DNA from: an uncultured Campylobacter sp.
GTDB lineage: Bacteria; Campylobacterota; Campylobacteria; Campylobacterales; Campylobacteraceae
DNA: 6,725 bases
NCBI RefSeq assembly: GCF_938017615.1
Contig: NZ_CALIJA010000027.1
Coordinates: 1-6,725, forward strand
Direction: 5' to 3'
The position numbers and the translations under genes are program-made. The notes under the pieces were generated by a model that was given only the letters and a program-made list of their open reading frames with translations, was not told the DNA's origin and made no database searches. Within the stretch, counting starts at the first letter, position 1; every line of letters begins with the position of its first letter. This document shows, in pieces, positions 1 through 5,852 of the stretch.

Positions 1-47
1 CTGTAGCCCAAATCCTACGCACAATAAATAAAATTTAAATACTTTTT

Positions 48-56
48 TGCTACCAT
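48..56 (+). promoter_or_regulatory. Possible extended -10 promoter of the NSS transporter gene
   Basis: TGCTACCAT matches the extended -10 form TGnTATAAT at the TG and at four of six hexamer positions. It follows a T-rich run, which is typical of Campylobacter vegetative promoters that lack a -35. Transcription would start near 62-64, giving a leader of about 20 nt. The match is weak, and the gene could also be read from further upstream outside the window. The first 84 bases show no gene. Confidence 0.25.
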
Positions 57-84
57 AACGCAAATTTCAAAAACGGATACGCAA

Positions 85-1398
85 ATGAACAAACGAAGTT
101 TCTCGTCGCGCTGGGCTTTCATCATCGCCTGCGTGGGCTCTGCCGTGGGTATGGCAAACGTTTGGGGCTTCCCCTACAAACTCGGCACGAACGGCGGCGG
201 CGCATTTTTGCTAATTTACGTTTTTTTCGTAGCGCTGTTTTCATACGTAGGCCTAAGCGCCGAATACGCGATCGGTCGCCGCGCCAAAACAGGCACGCTA
301 GGCTCATACGAATACGCGTGGAAAAGCCGCGGACTTGGCGCTATCGGTAAGGTTATCGGCTGGTTGCCACTTGCCGGTTCGATGTGTATCGCAGTGGGCT
401 ATGCCGTCATCATCGCCTATGTTTTAAAGGCGCTAGTCCAAGCCATAGACGGCTCGCTAATGAGTGAAAATACCGATACGTGGTTCAACTCTTTTGCCCT
501 GACGCCCTACTCCGTGGTACCTTATCACTGCATAATTGTTGCAGGCACGTTGCTGACGCTGTTTTTCGGCGCCAAAAGCATCGAAAAAACGAATAAAATT
601 ATGATGCCGCTATTTTTCGTGCTATTTGCGATTTTGGCGGTTAGGGTTGCGACACTGCAAGGCGCCGCGGGCGGATATGCGTTTCTTTTCGGCGCCGATT
701 TTACTAAGCTAGCAGATCCGATGGTTTGGATTTCTGCGATGGGACAGGCATTTTTCTCGCTATCGATTACGGGCTCAGGTATGATCGTTTATGGCGCGTA
801 TCTATCCAAGGACGAAGACGTCGTATCTGCGGCGAAAAATACCGCGCTATTTGACACGCTAGCCGCTATGGTAGCTGCGCTAGTGATGATCCCTGCAGTA
901 TTTGCTTACGGAATGGATCCTGCGGCGGGTCCTAAACTACTTTTCGTAACTCTGCCTAAAATTTTGCAAGATATGGCAGGTGGTAGAATTTTTGCAGTGA
1001 TTTTATTTACCGCCGTGATTTTTGGTGGAATTTCATCGCTTCAAAATATGTTCGAAGTAGTCGCCGAATCGCTAATGCATAAGTTTCCAAGGCTAAGCCG
1101 CGCCTTCACGCTTGCGCTATTGTGCGCGATCTGCCTTGGTGCGGGCCTTGGTATGGAAGCGATAAGCTCATGGGGTCCGTGGATGGATTTCGTATCGATT
1201 TATATCATTCCGATCGGAGCAGTAATCGGCGCGATATCGTGGTTTTGGGTAATTAAACGTAATGAAATTTTAGATGAGATCAATCTAGGCGCAGAGGGGG
1301 TTCGCGGCAAGCTCTGGTATGATATCGGGCGCTTTGTCTATGTCCCGCTGGCGCTACTTTTATGTATAATCGCGCTTAGTATGCATATTTCGTTTTGA
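85..1398 (+). CDS. Sodium-dependent transporter, neurotransmitter:sodium symporter (NSS/SNF) family
   Basis: Inner-membrane Na+-coupled symporter of the LeuT fold, probably for an amino acid or related amine; the substrate cannot be read from the sequence. The N-terminus carries the TM1 signature GSAVGMANVWGFPY (residues 18-31), followed by NGGGAF (36-41). The TM6 unwound segment is at about 221-240 (QAFFSLS, then GSGMIVYGAYL). A WMDF motif in the predicted TM10 (366-369) places Asp368 where LeuT has its extracellular gate Asp404. At 437 aa it matches bacterial 11-helix members rather than 12-helix LeuT. Position 28 is Gly where most family members have the gating Arg (WRFPY). A modest GGA at 75-77 lies 7 nt before the ATG, and the family motif begins soon after, so this start is sound. 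It stands alone, with no co-directional partner closer than the toxin-antitoxin module 124 bp downstream. Confidence 0.9.
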   Translation: MNKRSFSSRWAFIIACVGSAVGMANVWGFPYKLGTNGGGAFLLIYVFFVALFSYVGLSAEYAIGRRAKTGTLGSYEYAWKSRGLGAIGKVIGWLPLAGSMCIAVGYAVIIAYVLKALVQAIDGSLMSENTDTWFNSFALTPYSVVPYHCIIVAGTLLTLFFGAKSIEKTNKIMMPLFFVLFAILAVRVATLQGAAGGYAFLFGADFTKLADPMVWISAMGQAFFSLSITGSGMIVYGAYLSKDEDVVSAAKNTALFDTLAAMVAALVMIPAVFAYGMDPAAGPKLLFVTLPKILQDMAGGRIFAVILFTAVIFGGISSLQNMFEVVAESLMHKFPRLSRAFTLALLCAICLGAGLGMEAISSWGPWMDFVSIYIIPIGAVIGAISWFWVIKRNEILDEINLGAEGVRGKLWYDIGRFVYVPLALLLCIIALSMHISF

Positions 1399-1472
1399 AT
1401 TAAAATTTCGCTAGATTTAGAATTAATAGTGTTCTCTCGTAATGGAATTTTAGTAAAGCACATTTATAAATC

Positions 1473-1507
1473 ATTGCATTATCCATATAAATAATGTATA
1501 ATGCAAT
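1473..1507 (+). promoter_or_regulatory. Promoter with embedded palindromic operator for the toxin-antitoxin module
   Basis: The -10 is TATAAT (1497-1502), 17 bp downstream of TTGCAT (1474-1479), a four-of-six match to the -35 TTGACA. Both boxes lie inside a perfect 10-bp inverted repeat: ATTGCATTAT (1473-1482) and ATAATGCAAT (1498-1507). Inside it, CAT (1484-1486) also pairs with ATG (1494-1496). The whole is a 14-bp arm palindrome with one mismatch around a 7-nt centre. RelB/DinJ antitoxins bind such sites through a ribbon-helix-helix fold and repress their own operon, so this is most likely the autoregulatory operator. The binding itself is inference. Confidence 0.75.
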
Positions 1508-1511
1508 CAAA

Positions 1512-1517
1512 AAGGAG
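1512..1517 (+). promoter_or_regulatory. Strong ribosome binding site of the antitoxin gene
   Basis: AAGGAG sits 5 nt before the ATG at 1523. It is the strongest Shine-Dalgarno on the left side of the window and fits the usual excess of antitoxin over toxin synthesis. It fixes the start of the antitoxin. Confidence 0.75.
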
Positions 1518-1522
1518 ACAAT

Positions 1523-1786
1523 ATGACGCGATCTATAAACGTAAATTTTAGAATGGATGCCGAGCTTAAAAAAGGGTTGGAGGAAGTATGCTCTGAAATG
1601 GGGCTAAATTTAACTACTGCTTTTACAATATTTGCTAAAAAAGTATTGCAAGAACGCAAAATTCCTTTCGAGCTGACGGCAGATCCCTTTTACAGCCACG
1701 AAAATTTATCTCATCTTAAGCGCTCTTTTGACGAATTAAAGGAAAATAGCGGGATTGAGCACGATTTGTTAGAAGCGGATCAATGA
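1523..1786 (+). CDS. relB: Type II antitoxin, RelB/DinJ family
   Basis: Cytoplasmic antitoxin of 87 aa that would bind and neutralise the YoeB-type mRNA interferase encoded immediately downstream and repress the shared promoter. Residues 1-48 fit the ribbon-helix-helix DNA-binding half: the strand SINVNFRMD, then helices around ELKKGLEEVCSEMGL and NLTTAFTIFAKKVL. The family hallmark IPFEL follows (about 48-52). Residues 53-87, with FYSHENLSHLKRS and an acidic tail, correspond to the part that wraps the toxin. The TGA stop overlaps the toxin ATG (ATGA at 1783-1786), the usual coupled arrangement. A strong AAGGAG and a palindromic operator precede it. The locus is visibly more AT-rich than the oxidoreductase operon, consistent with horizontal acquisition. 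The gene looks intact, although its partner is interrupted. Confidence 0.9.
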   Translation: MTRSINVNFRMDAELKKGLEEVCSEMGLNLTTAFTIFAKKVLQERKIPFELTADPFYSHENLSHLKRSFDELKENSGIEHDLLEADQ

Positions 1787-2046
1787 AAAAAATCTAGTCG
1801 CAAGAAGCTTGGAAAGATTATCTGTATTGGCAGGAAAATGATAAAAATATCCTAAAGCGCATAAATAAGTTAATCCTAGATATAGAGCGTAACGGCTACG
1901 ATTGTATAGGCAAACCCGAAGCGCTAAAGGGTAATTTATCGGGGCTTTATAGTGTTAGAATAGATGGAAAAAATCGGCTCGTATTTAGAATATCTAATGG
2001 CGCCATAGAAATAGCTCAGTGTAAAACTCACTATGGAGATAAGTAA
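1783..2046 (+). pseudogene. yoeB: YoeB-family mRNA interferase toxin, interrupted by an amber codon at position 5
   Basis: The frame opens with ATG overlapping the antitoxin stop and reads MKKI-stop-SQEAWKDYLYWQEND, where E. coli YoeB reads MKLIWSEESWDDYLYWQETD. The TAG at 1795-1797 stands exactly where Trp5 (TGG) is expected, a single G-to-A change. The rest is open to TAA at 2044-2046, giving 87 codons against 84 in E. coli. Counting the stop as residue 5, the YoeB active-site positions align without gaps: Glu46 (GKPEAL), Arg65 (KNRLVF) and the terminal His83-Tyr84 (KTHYGDK). No ATG, GTG or TTG occurs in frame after the stop, so reinitiation is unlikely. An active protein would be a ribosome-dependent mRNA endonuclease. 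As written it encodes a tetrapeptide, unless the amber is suppressed or the base is a sequencing or culture artefact. Confidence 0.9.
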
Positions 2047-2157
2047 AATACGCACAAAAGCATCAATATCAAAGCGGTAGGATTTGTCCCAAAATAAAAA
2101 CTTTCACACCAAAAAAAGGCGTGGAATTTTAAAATTTTATCTTATTTTATGGCTTAA
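2047..2157. other. Gene-free AT-rich stretch after the toxin frame
   Basis: No start-bounded frame of useful length is visible. The stretch is rich in A/T runs and carries the left arm of the AT-rich inverted repeats described separately. A weak imperfect hairpin (TTCACACC against GGCGTGGAA around a seven-A loop, 2103-2126) is the only candidate terminator for the toxin-antitoxin transcript. It lacks a T tract and is not convincing. Confidence 0.5.
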
Positions 2158-2205
2158 AATTTTGAAATTCAGTGCAGATTTAAAGTAGTAAATTTCAAAA
2201 TTTTA
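2124..2205. repeat. AT-rich inverted repeats, three related arms
   Basis: GAATTTTAAAATTTTA (2124-2139) is opposed by TAAAATTTTGAAATTC (2155-2170) with one mismatch. The second arm is also perfectly complementary over 15 bp to AATTTCAAAATTTTA (2191-2205). The middle arm could therefore pair with either neighbour. Such words are common in Campylobacter intergenic DNA, so the function is uncertain. They may be remnants of a small non-autonomous element or plain low-complexity sequence. Confidence 0.45.
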
Positions 2206-2478
2206 CCTTGGCTGCTAAAAAGAAATTTCGTCATCAAATTTAACAACAGAAATTTCTTTTTAGTAAATGCGGTATCTGCAAAAGAGTATCATGAGCTGCT
2301 GCAATATTTCAAGGCGCTAAACGTAAAAATAGAAGATCGGACCGGCTTTATACCGCAGGCTCAAAACAACGACTATTTCACCGATAAAAATGAAATTTAC
2401 AGCGACGATTTTAGCGATACGCAAATTCCGAAGAAAAATTTTAAATGGAAGCTTAGGCGATTTTTTAGTTTGGATTGA
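2158..2478 (+). pseudogene. Start-less open frame, probable 3' remnant of an unidentified gene
   Basis: An open frame of 106 codons runs from the TAA at 2155-2157 to TGA at 2476-2478 without any ATG, GTG or TTG in its first part. The later half reads like real protein: FFLVNAVSAKEYHELLQYF, then ALNVKIEDR, then a polar tail with DDFSDTQIPKKNF and a basic end KWKLRRFFSLD. The pattern of strands followed by an amphipathic helix is faintly like the end of a bacterial PH-type domain, but I do not recognise the family. With no start and inverted repeats at its 5' end, I read it as a truncated, decaying gene. It could also be chance. Confidence 0.35.
2215..2263. repeat. Perfect 15-bp inverted repeat
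   Basis: CTAAAAAGAAATTTC (2215-2229) is exactly complementary to GAAATTTCTTTTTAG (2249-2263), with a 19-nt spacer. It lies inside the start-less open frame. Part of the symmetry comes from the 8-bp palindrome GAAATTTC present in both arms, but the CTAAAAA/TTTTTAG extension is additional. On the + strand the right arm ends in a run of five T, so it could act as a transcription terminator for the toxin-antitoxin transcript. That use is inference. Confidence 0.45.
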
Positions 2479-2512
2479 AATTCTAGCTCAAACGGCAAGC
2501 CGTTAAATTTCA
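2476..2512. repeat. Nested hairpin at the end of the remnant frame
   Basis: TGAAATT (2476-2482) pairs with AATTTCA (2506-2512), and inside it AACGGC (2491-2496) pairs with GCCGTT (2499-2504). The outer arm includes the stop codon of the remnant frame. There is no T tract, so terminator activity is doubtful. Confidence 0.35.
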
Positions 2513-2521
2513 CGAGTAAAT

Positions 2522-2616
2522 AGGGCAACCGCTCGCTAGCCCTGCCCGTTACAGCCGCAAAGCTTCGGGCAATTCAAAATCAACCTAGTCCATCGCCATA
2601 GCCGCAAGGCTACGGC
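2522..2616. repeat. Cluster of GC-rich hairpins with a repeated 16-nt motif
   Basis: This intergenic segment contains AGGGC (2522-2526)/GCCCT (2539-2543), TGCCCG (2543-2548)/CGGGCA (2566-2571), and TAGCC-GCAA-GGCTA (2599-2612), the last extended by GCC/GGC (2595-2597, 2614-2616). The motif AGCCGCAA-R-GCT-W-CGG occurs at about 2553-2568 and again at 2600-2615. A looser cousin (AGCCGC then AAAGCCCG) lies at 2681-2696. The GC content contrasts sharply with the AT-rich segment just before. It sits between convergent genes, so it may be a bidirectional transcription boundary or a REP-like repeat. Confidence 0.4.
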
Positions 2617-2662
2617 AAGTAAAATCGATCCGACCCGCTGTCGCAGTAAATCCAAAGTAGAT

Positions 2663-2702
2663 GCGGTTCGGGGCGTAAAAAGCCGCTCAAAGCCCGAACC
2701 GC
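2663..2702 (-). terminator. Stem-loop after the S/N-oxide reductase gene, possible terminator
   Basis: GCGGTTCGGG (2663-2672) is perfectly complementary to CCCGAACCGC (2693-2702), giving a 10-bp GC-rich stem with a 20-nt loop. It begins 9 nt past the reductase stop codon. The expected T tract after the stem is missing on the minus strand; a TTTTT is found only in the loop. It may act as a weak terminator or as a 3' end stabiliser of the operon mRNA. Confidence 0.45.
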
Positions 2703-2711
2703 TCCTAATCC

Positions 2712-5228
2712 TTACTTCGCCCCTTTAGGCGGCATAAACGCGGTTAGTTTGATATCCTCGCCCGCCTTGTGTTTATAAAGCTCGATATTTACTAACGCCG
2801 TGTGGGAGATGTTGCCGTTGGCAAGCTCGCTCGTAGGAAGATCGATCGTAAGCACGTTCGGATTTCCATTTTTGCAAAGACCCTCGGCATTAGGATCGTA
2901 CCACGCGCCTTCGAAGATCTGCACCACGCCGCGCATTATGTCGCTGCTCACGTTGGCTCCCGCTAGAATTTCACCGCGAGCGTTAAACACGCGCACCAGA
3001 TCGCCCTGCTTGATGCCGAGCTCCTTAGCGTCCTCGGTATTTATTAGCACCGGCTCGCGATCTGCGACGGCGTATCTCTTACGATTTGAGGTGTTGCTCT
3101 GCTGTGAATGCAAGCGGTCATACGGATGGATGCTAAGCAGGTGAAATTTCGCAGGCTTATCCTTCATCCCGAGCCACTCGACGGGCTCGAACCACATCGG
3201 ATGCGCGCCGCAGTCTTTGTAGTTCATAGCGGCGATCGTATCGGAGTAAATTTCGATCAGCCCGCTAGGCGTTCCCAAAGCCTCCAAAACGGGATCGTTT
3301 CTAAAATCCTCAAAGCTCACGTACGCAGCACTCTCTGGCGTTTCGTAAAATTCCGTCGGCTCATTTTTCTCCCACCACTGCTCAAAGCTCGGCATCTGTA
3401 TTCCCAAAGCGGTGTTTGCGTTCACGGCGCTCGCCGCCCCTTCGTAAAATTCTTTGATCCAGTCCATCTCCGTTTTGCCGCCATCCGTATAAACCTCGGC
3501 AAGCCCATCTGCATAAGCCTTGCAAAGGTCGGTAAAAATTTGATAATCGTCCTTCGCGCCGTGCTGCTTGGCGACGACCTGCTTCATCGGGATTATATGC
3601 ATATTGGAGTAGTCCCCGCTCATCGTGATGTCGTTGCGCTCATACTCCGTCGTGGTCGGAAATACGATGTCCGCCATCTTCGCAGTCGGCGTCCAGTAAA
3701 TTTCATTCACTACGATGGTGCGCGGCTTGCGCCAAGCCTTAATATTGGTATTGGTATCTTGATGGTGCACGATCGGATTTCCGCCGACCCAGTAGATGAA
3801 ATCGATCTGCGGATAGGTGATCTTTGCGCCGTTTGCGTCAATCGTCTTGCCCGGATTTAGCAGTGCGTCCGCGATGCGAGCTAGAGGAAAGGCAACCTTC
3901 GCCGTATTTACCAGCCACGCTTGGGCTGCTTCGCCGCCTTGCTTCTGATCCTGCGCAAGCCCTAAAAATTTGCCGTCCTTAACGACGCCGACGCTAGCCG
4001 CGTTCATTCCACTGATCACGCCACCCGCGCAGGTAGGCGCGCCGCCGTTAGCGTAGTGGTAGCTAAAGCCGAAGCCGCCTCCAGCAAGTCCTATCTGCCC
4101 CAGCATCGCGCACAAAGTCACGATCATCCAGTGCGCCTGTTCGCCGTGATGAGCGCGCTGAATACCCCAGCCCGCCATTATCATCGTGCGGTTTTCATAA
4201 AATTTTACCGCGAGCTCTTTGATCACGTCCGCGCTAATGCCGCAAATTTCACTAGCCCACTCCGGCGTCTTGGCTACGCCGTCACTCTGTCCCGTGAGGT
4301 ACGGTACGAATTTTTCAAAGCCCACGGTGTAATTTTGTAAAAATTCCTTATCGTACTTGCCCTGCGAGTAGAGGTGCTGCGCCATGCCTAACATCATCGC
4401 TACGTCGGTGTTCGGGCGAGGGGCGATCCATTTCGCCTTGCCTTCGAAATACTTGCCGCTTACGGTTTTAATCGGATCAATGATGATGATCTCTTTGTCG
4501 CTGTTTTTTAGCTGCTCGAAATACTTAAATCCCTGCTCGTCCGAGCTCGTCCACGCCACGCGAAGCGTAGAGATCGGATTTAGACCCCAAAAGACCACGA
4601 CTTTGGAGTTTTCAAGCACCACCGGCCACGAGGTTTGCTGCTCATAGACCTGATTTGAGCCCGTTACGTGCGGCATTATGACCTGCGCCGCGCCCGTGGA
4701 GTAATCGCCCGTGACGCCAGTAAAGCCGCCGGTTAAGTTCATAAATCTATGAAGCAGCGTCCTTGAGACATGCACGTTACCCGTGCTCTGCCAGCCGTAG
4801 CTGCCCGCAAACACCGAGCTCGCACCCTTTTGCTCGCGCGTCTTTTTTAGCTCGCGCGCGACGAGCTTGATCGCGTCCTCATATTTTACCTCGACCCATT
4901 CGTCAAGCCCGCGAAGCTCAGGCTTTGGATTATCGGGATCGGCGAGGTAGGATTTTCGCACCATCGGCGCTTTGATGCGCGTGTTATAAACGAGATCCGC
5001 CATCGTATTTTGAAGAGTATTTGGAATTTTAGAGGTGATCTTCCACGGCGCGGATTTTACGATCTTGCCGTTTTTGACGCTCGCTTTTAAAATTCCCCAT
5101 CGCGCCGCGGTTAAAATTTCGCCGTTTTTCTTAAGCGCGGTAAGTTTATCCGCCGCGAGCATCGAGCTTGGGATGAGCGGAAGCGCCGAAACCGCCGCGC
5201 CGAGCTTTAAAAAATTTCGTCTTTTCAT
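2712..5228 (-). CDS. torA: Periplasmic molybdopterin S/N-oxide reductase (TorA/TorZ/BisC family)
   Basis: Terminal reductase of anaerobic or oxygen-limited respiration that reduces TMAO, DMSO or similar N- and S-oxides using a bis-MGD molybdenum cofactor in the periplasm. The 838-aa length is normal for the family. A Tat signal is present: RRNFLK (residues 3-8), a hydrophobic stretch to about 25, and likely cleavage near LAA-D. There is no N-terminal Fe-S cysteine motif, as in TorA, DorA and BisC. The molybdenum ligand is Ser177 in GDYSTGAAQ (174-182). Family landmarks are YEQQTSWP (195-202), GWGIQRAHHGEQ (353-364), MLGQIGLAGGGFGFSYHYANGG (375-396), ERNDITMSGDYSN (530-542), HPMWFEP (676-682) and EGAWYDP (773-779). 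SYGW (143-146) keeps the Tyr of DMSO reductase and TorZ/BisC that E. coli TorA lacks, so substrate range may be broad. The start overlaps the cytochrome stop (ATGA), with AAAGGAT at 5234-5240 as its binding site. The order matches C. jejuni Cj0265c-Cj0264c as I recall it. No torD chaperone is in the window. Confidence 0.93.
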   Translation of the reverse strand: MKRRNFLKLGAAVSALPLIPSSMLAADKLTALKKNGEILTAARWGILKASVKNGKIVKSAPWKITSKIPNTLQNTMADLVYNTRIKAPMVRKSYLADPDNPKPELRGLDEWVEVKYEDAIKLVARELKKTREQKGASSVFAGSYGWQSTGNVHVSRTLLHRFMNLTGGFTGVTGDYSTGAAQVIMPHVTGSNQVYEQQTSWPVVLENSKVVVFWGLNPISTLRVAWTSSDEQGFKYFEQLKNSDKEIIIIDPIKTVSGKYFEGKAKWIAPRPNTDVAMMLGMAQHLYSQGKYDKEFLQNYTVGFEKFVPYLTGQSDGVAKTPEWASEICGISADVIKELAVKFYENRTMIMAGWGIQRAHHGEQAHWMIVTLCAMLGQIGLAGGGFGFSYHYANGGAPTCAGGVISGMNAASVGVVKDGKFLGLAQDQKQGGEAAQAWLVNTAKVAFPLARIADALLNPGKTIDANGAKITYPQIDFIYWVGGNPIVHHQDTNTNIKAWRKPRTIVVNEIYWTPTAKMADIVFPTTTEYERNDITMSGDYSNMHIIPMKQVVAKQHGAKDDYQIFTDLCKAYADGLAEVYTDGGKTEMDWIKEFYEGAASAVNANTALGIQMPSFEQWWEKNEPTEFYETPESAAYVSFEDFRNDPVLEALGTPSGLIEIYSDTIAAMNYKDCGAHPMWFEPVEWLGMKDKPAKFHLLSIHPYDRLHSQQSNTSNRKRYAVADREPVLINTEDAKELGIKQGDLVRVFNARGEILAGANVSSDIMRGVVQIFEGAWYDPNAEGLCKNGNPNVLTIDLPTSELANGNISHTALVNIELYKHKAGEDIKLTAFMPPKGAK

Positions 5229-5833
5229 TTCATATCCTTTAAATTTACGTCCTTGGAGTGCTTTTGCAGATACTGCACCACCGTCCAGCTCTCATCCTTG
5301 CTAATAGGCGTGCGCGAAAGCATCGATTTGATGTAGCCCGGCCATCTGTTGGCTTCATAATCGGCGGGCTGATGCAGAGCGTGACAGACGCTACACGAGG
5401 CTTCGAATTTCTCCTTCGCGCCCGCGAAAATTTTATCCACATCGCCGCTTAGCGCGCCCTCGTCGGTGTAGGCGGTTATTTTAACCTTATTAAAGCCGTC
5501 CTCTTCGCCCAAGCTCTCGCTTTGAAATTTAGCCTGCTTCGAAAACGCCACCGCGATTATGCGCGCTTTAGGCGTGAAATAAATAACGTTGGGCGCCTTT
5601 GGATTTTGATAGCCGATGAGCGAAAATTTCACCACTCCGTCCTTGACCTCCAAAACCTCTATGGCGTTTGTGGGCAGCAGCCTGCCGTCCTTGTGCGACA
5701 AATCGCCGCTTACGCTTACCTGCTTTAGCACCGTGCCGTAAAGCGTCTCGCCCGCCTTAACCTCGGCGCCAGCGTAGCTTGCGATCGCAGCCGCAAGAGC
5801 CGCCGCAGCCGCAATAGAATTTAAAAACTTCAT
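5225..5833 (-). CDS. Periplasmic monohaem cytochrome c, electron donor to the S/N-oxide reductase
   Basis: Secreted c-type cytochrome of 202 aa that probably passes electrons to the reductase encoded directly downstream. A Sec signal peptide covers residues 1-23 (MKFL, an Ala-rich core, then likely cleavage after AGA). Residues 28-125 form a strand-rich region without cysteines. The single haem site is CSVCH (147-151), with Met171 in IKSML as a candidate distal ligand. The segment HALHQPADYEANRWPGYIK and the YLQKHSKD end (188-195) resemble the C-terminal haem domain of TorC/TorY, which in E. coli hands electrons to TorA/TorZ. The tetrahaem NapC/NirT-like part of those proteins is absent. AAAGGAT (5838-5844) gives good spacing to the ATG. 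The stop overlaps the reductase start (ATGA at 5225-5228), so the two are probably translationally coupled. It corresponds in position to C. jejuni Cj0265c. Confidence 0.9.
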   Translation of the reverse strand: MKFLNSIAAAAALAAAIASYAGAEVKAGETLYGTVLKQVSVSGDLSHKDGRLLPTNAIEVLEVKDGVVKFSLIGYQNPKAPNVIYFTPKARIIAVAFSKQAKFQSESLGEEDGFNKVKITAYTDEGALSGDVDKIFAGAKEKFEASCSVCHALHQPADYEANRWPGYIKSMLSRTPISKDESWTVVQYLQKHSKDVNLKDMK

Positions 5834-5852
5834 GCTTATCCTTTCTTAAAAT

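Noticed and set aside
122..350. Two short frames overlapping the start of the transporter gene
   Set aside because: The NSS TM1 signature is in the long + frame; the shorter products are Arg-rich and have no independent support.
1399..1472. Possible terminator after the transporter gene
   Set aside because: No stem of useful length followed by a T tract was found between the stop codon and the toxin-antitoxin promoter.
2047..2711. CRISPR array or small-RNA gene suggested by the many repeats
   Set aside because: The repeats are inverted, variable and irregularly spaced, with no constant repeat-spacer unit and no clear promoter plus terminator pair.
3108..3860. A 250-codon + strand open frame opposite the reductase gene
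   Set aside because: It is antisense to a well-supported reductase with conserved motifs throughout; the translation has no recognisable domain and an Arg/His/Val-rich composition typical of reverse-strand shadows.
2800..5304. Other + strand frames of 87-114 codons (2800-3144, 4056-4340, 4384-4647, 5035-5304)
   Set aside because: All lie opposite the reductase or cytochrome genes and lack convincing ribosome binding sites or family motifs.
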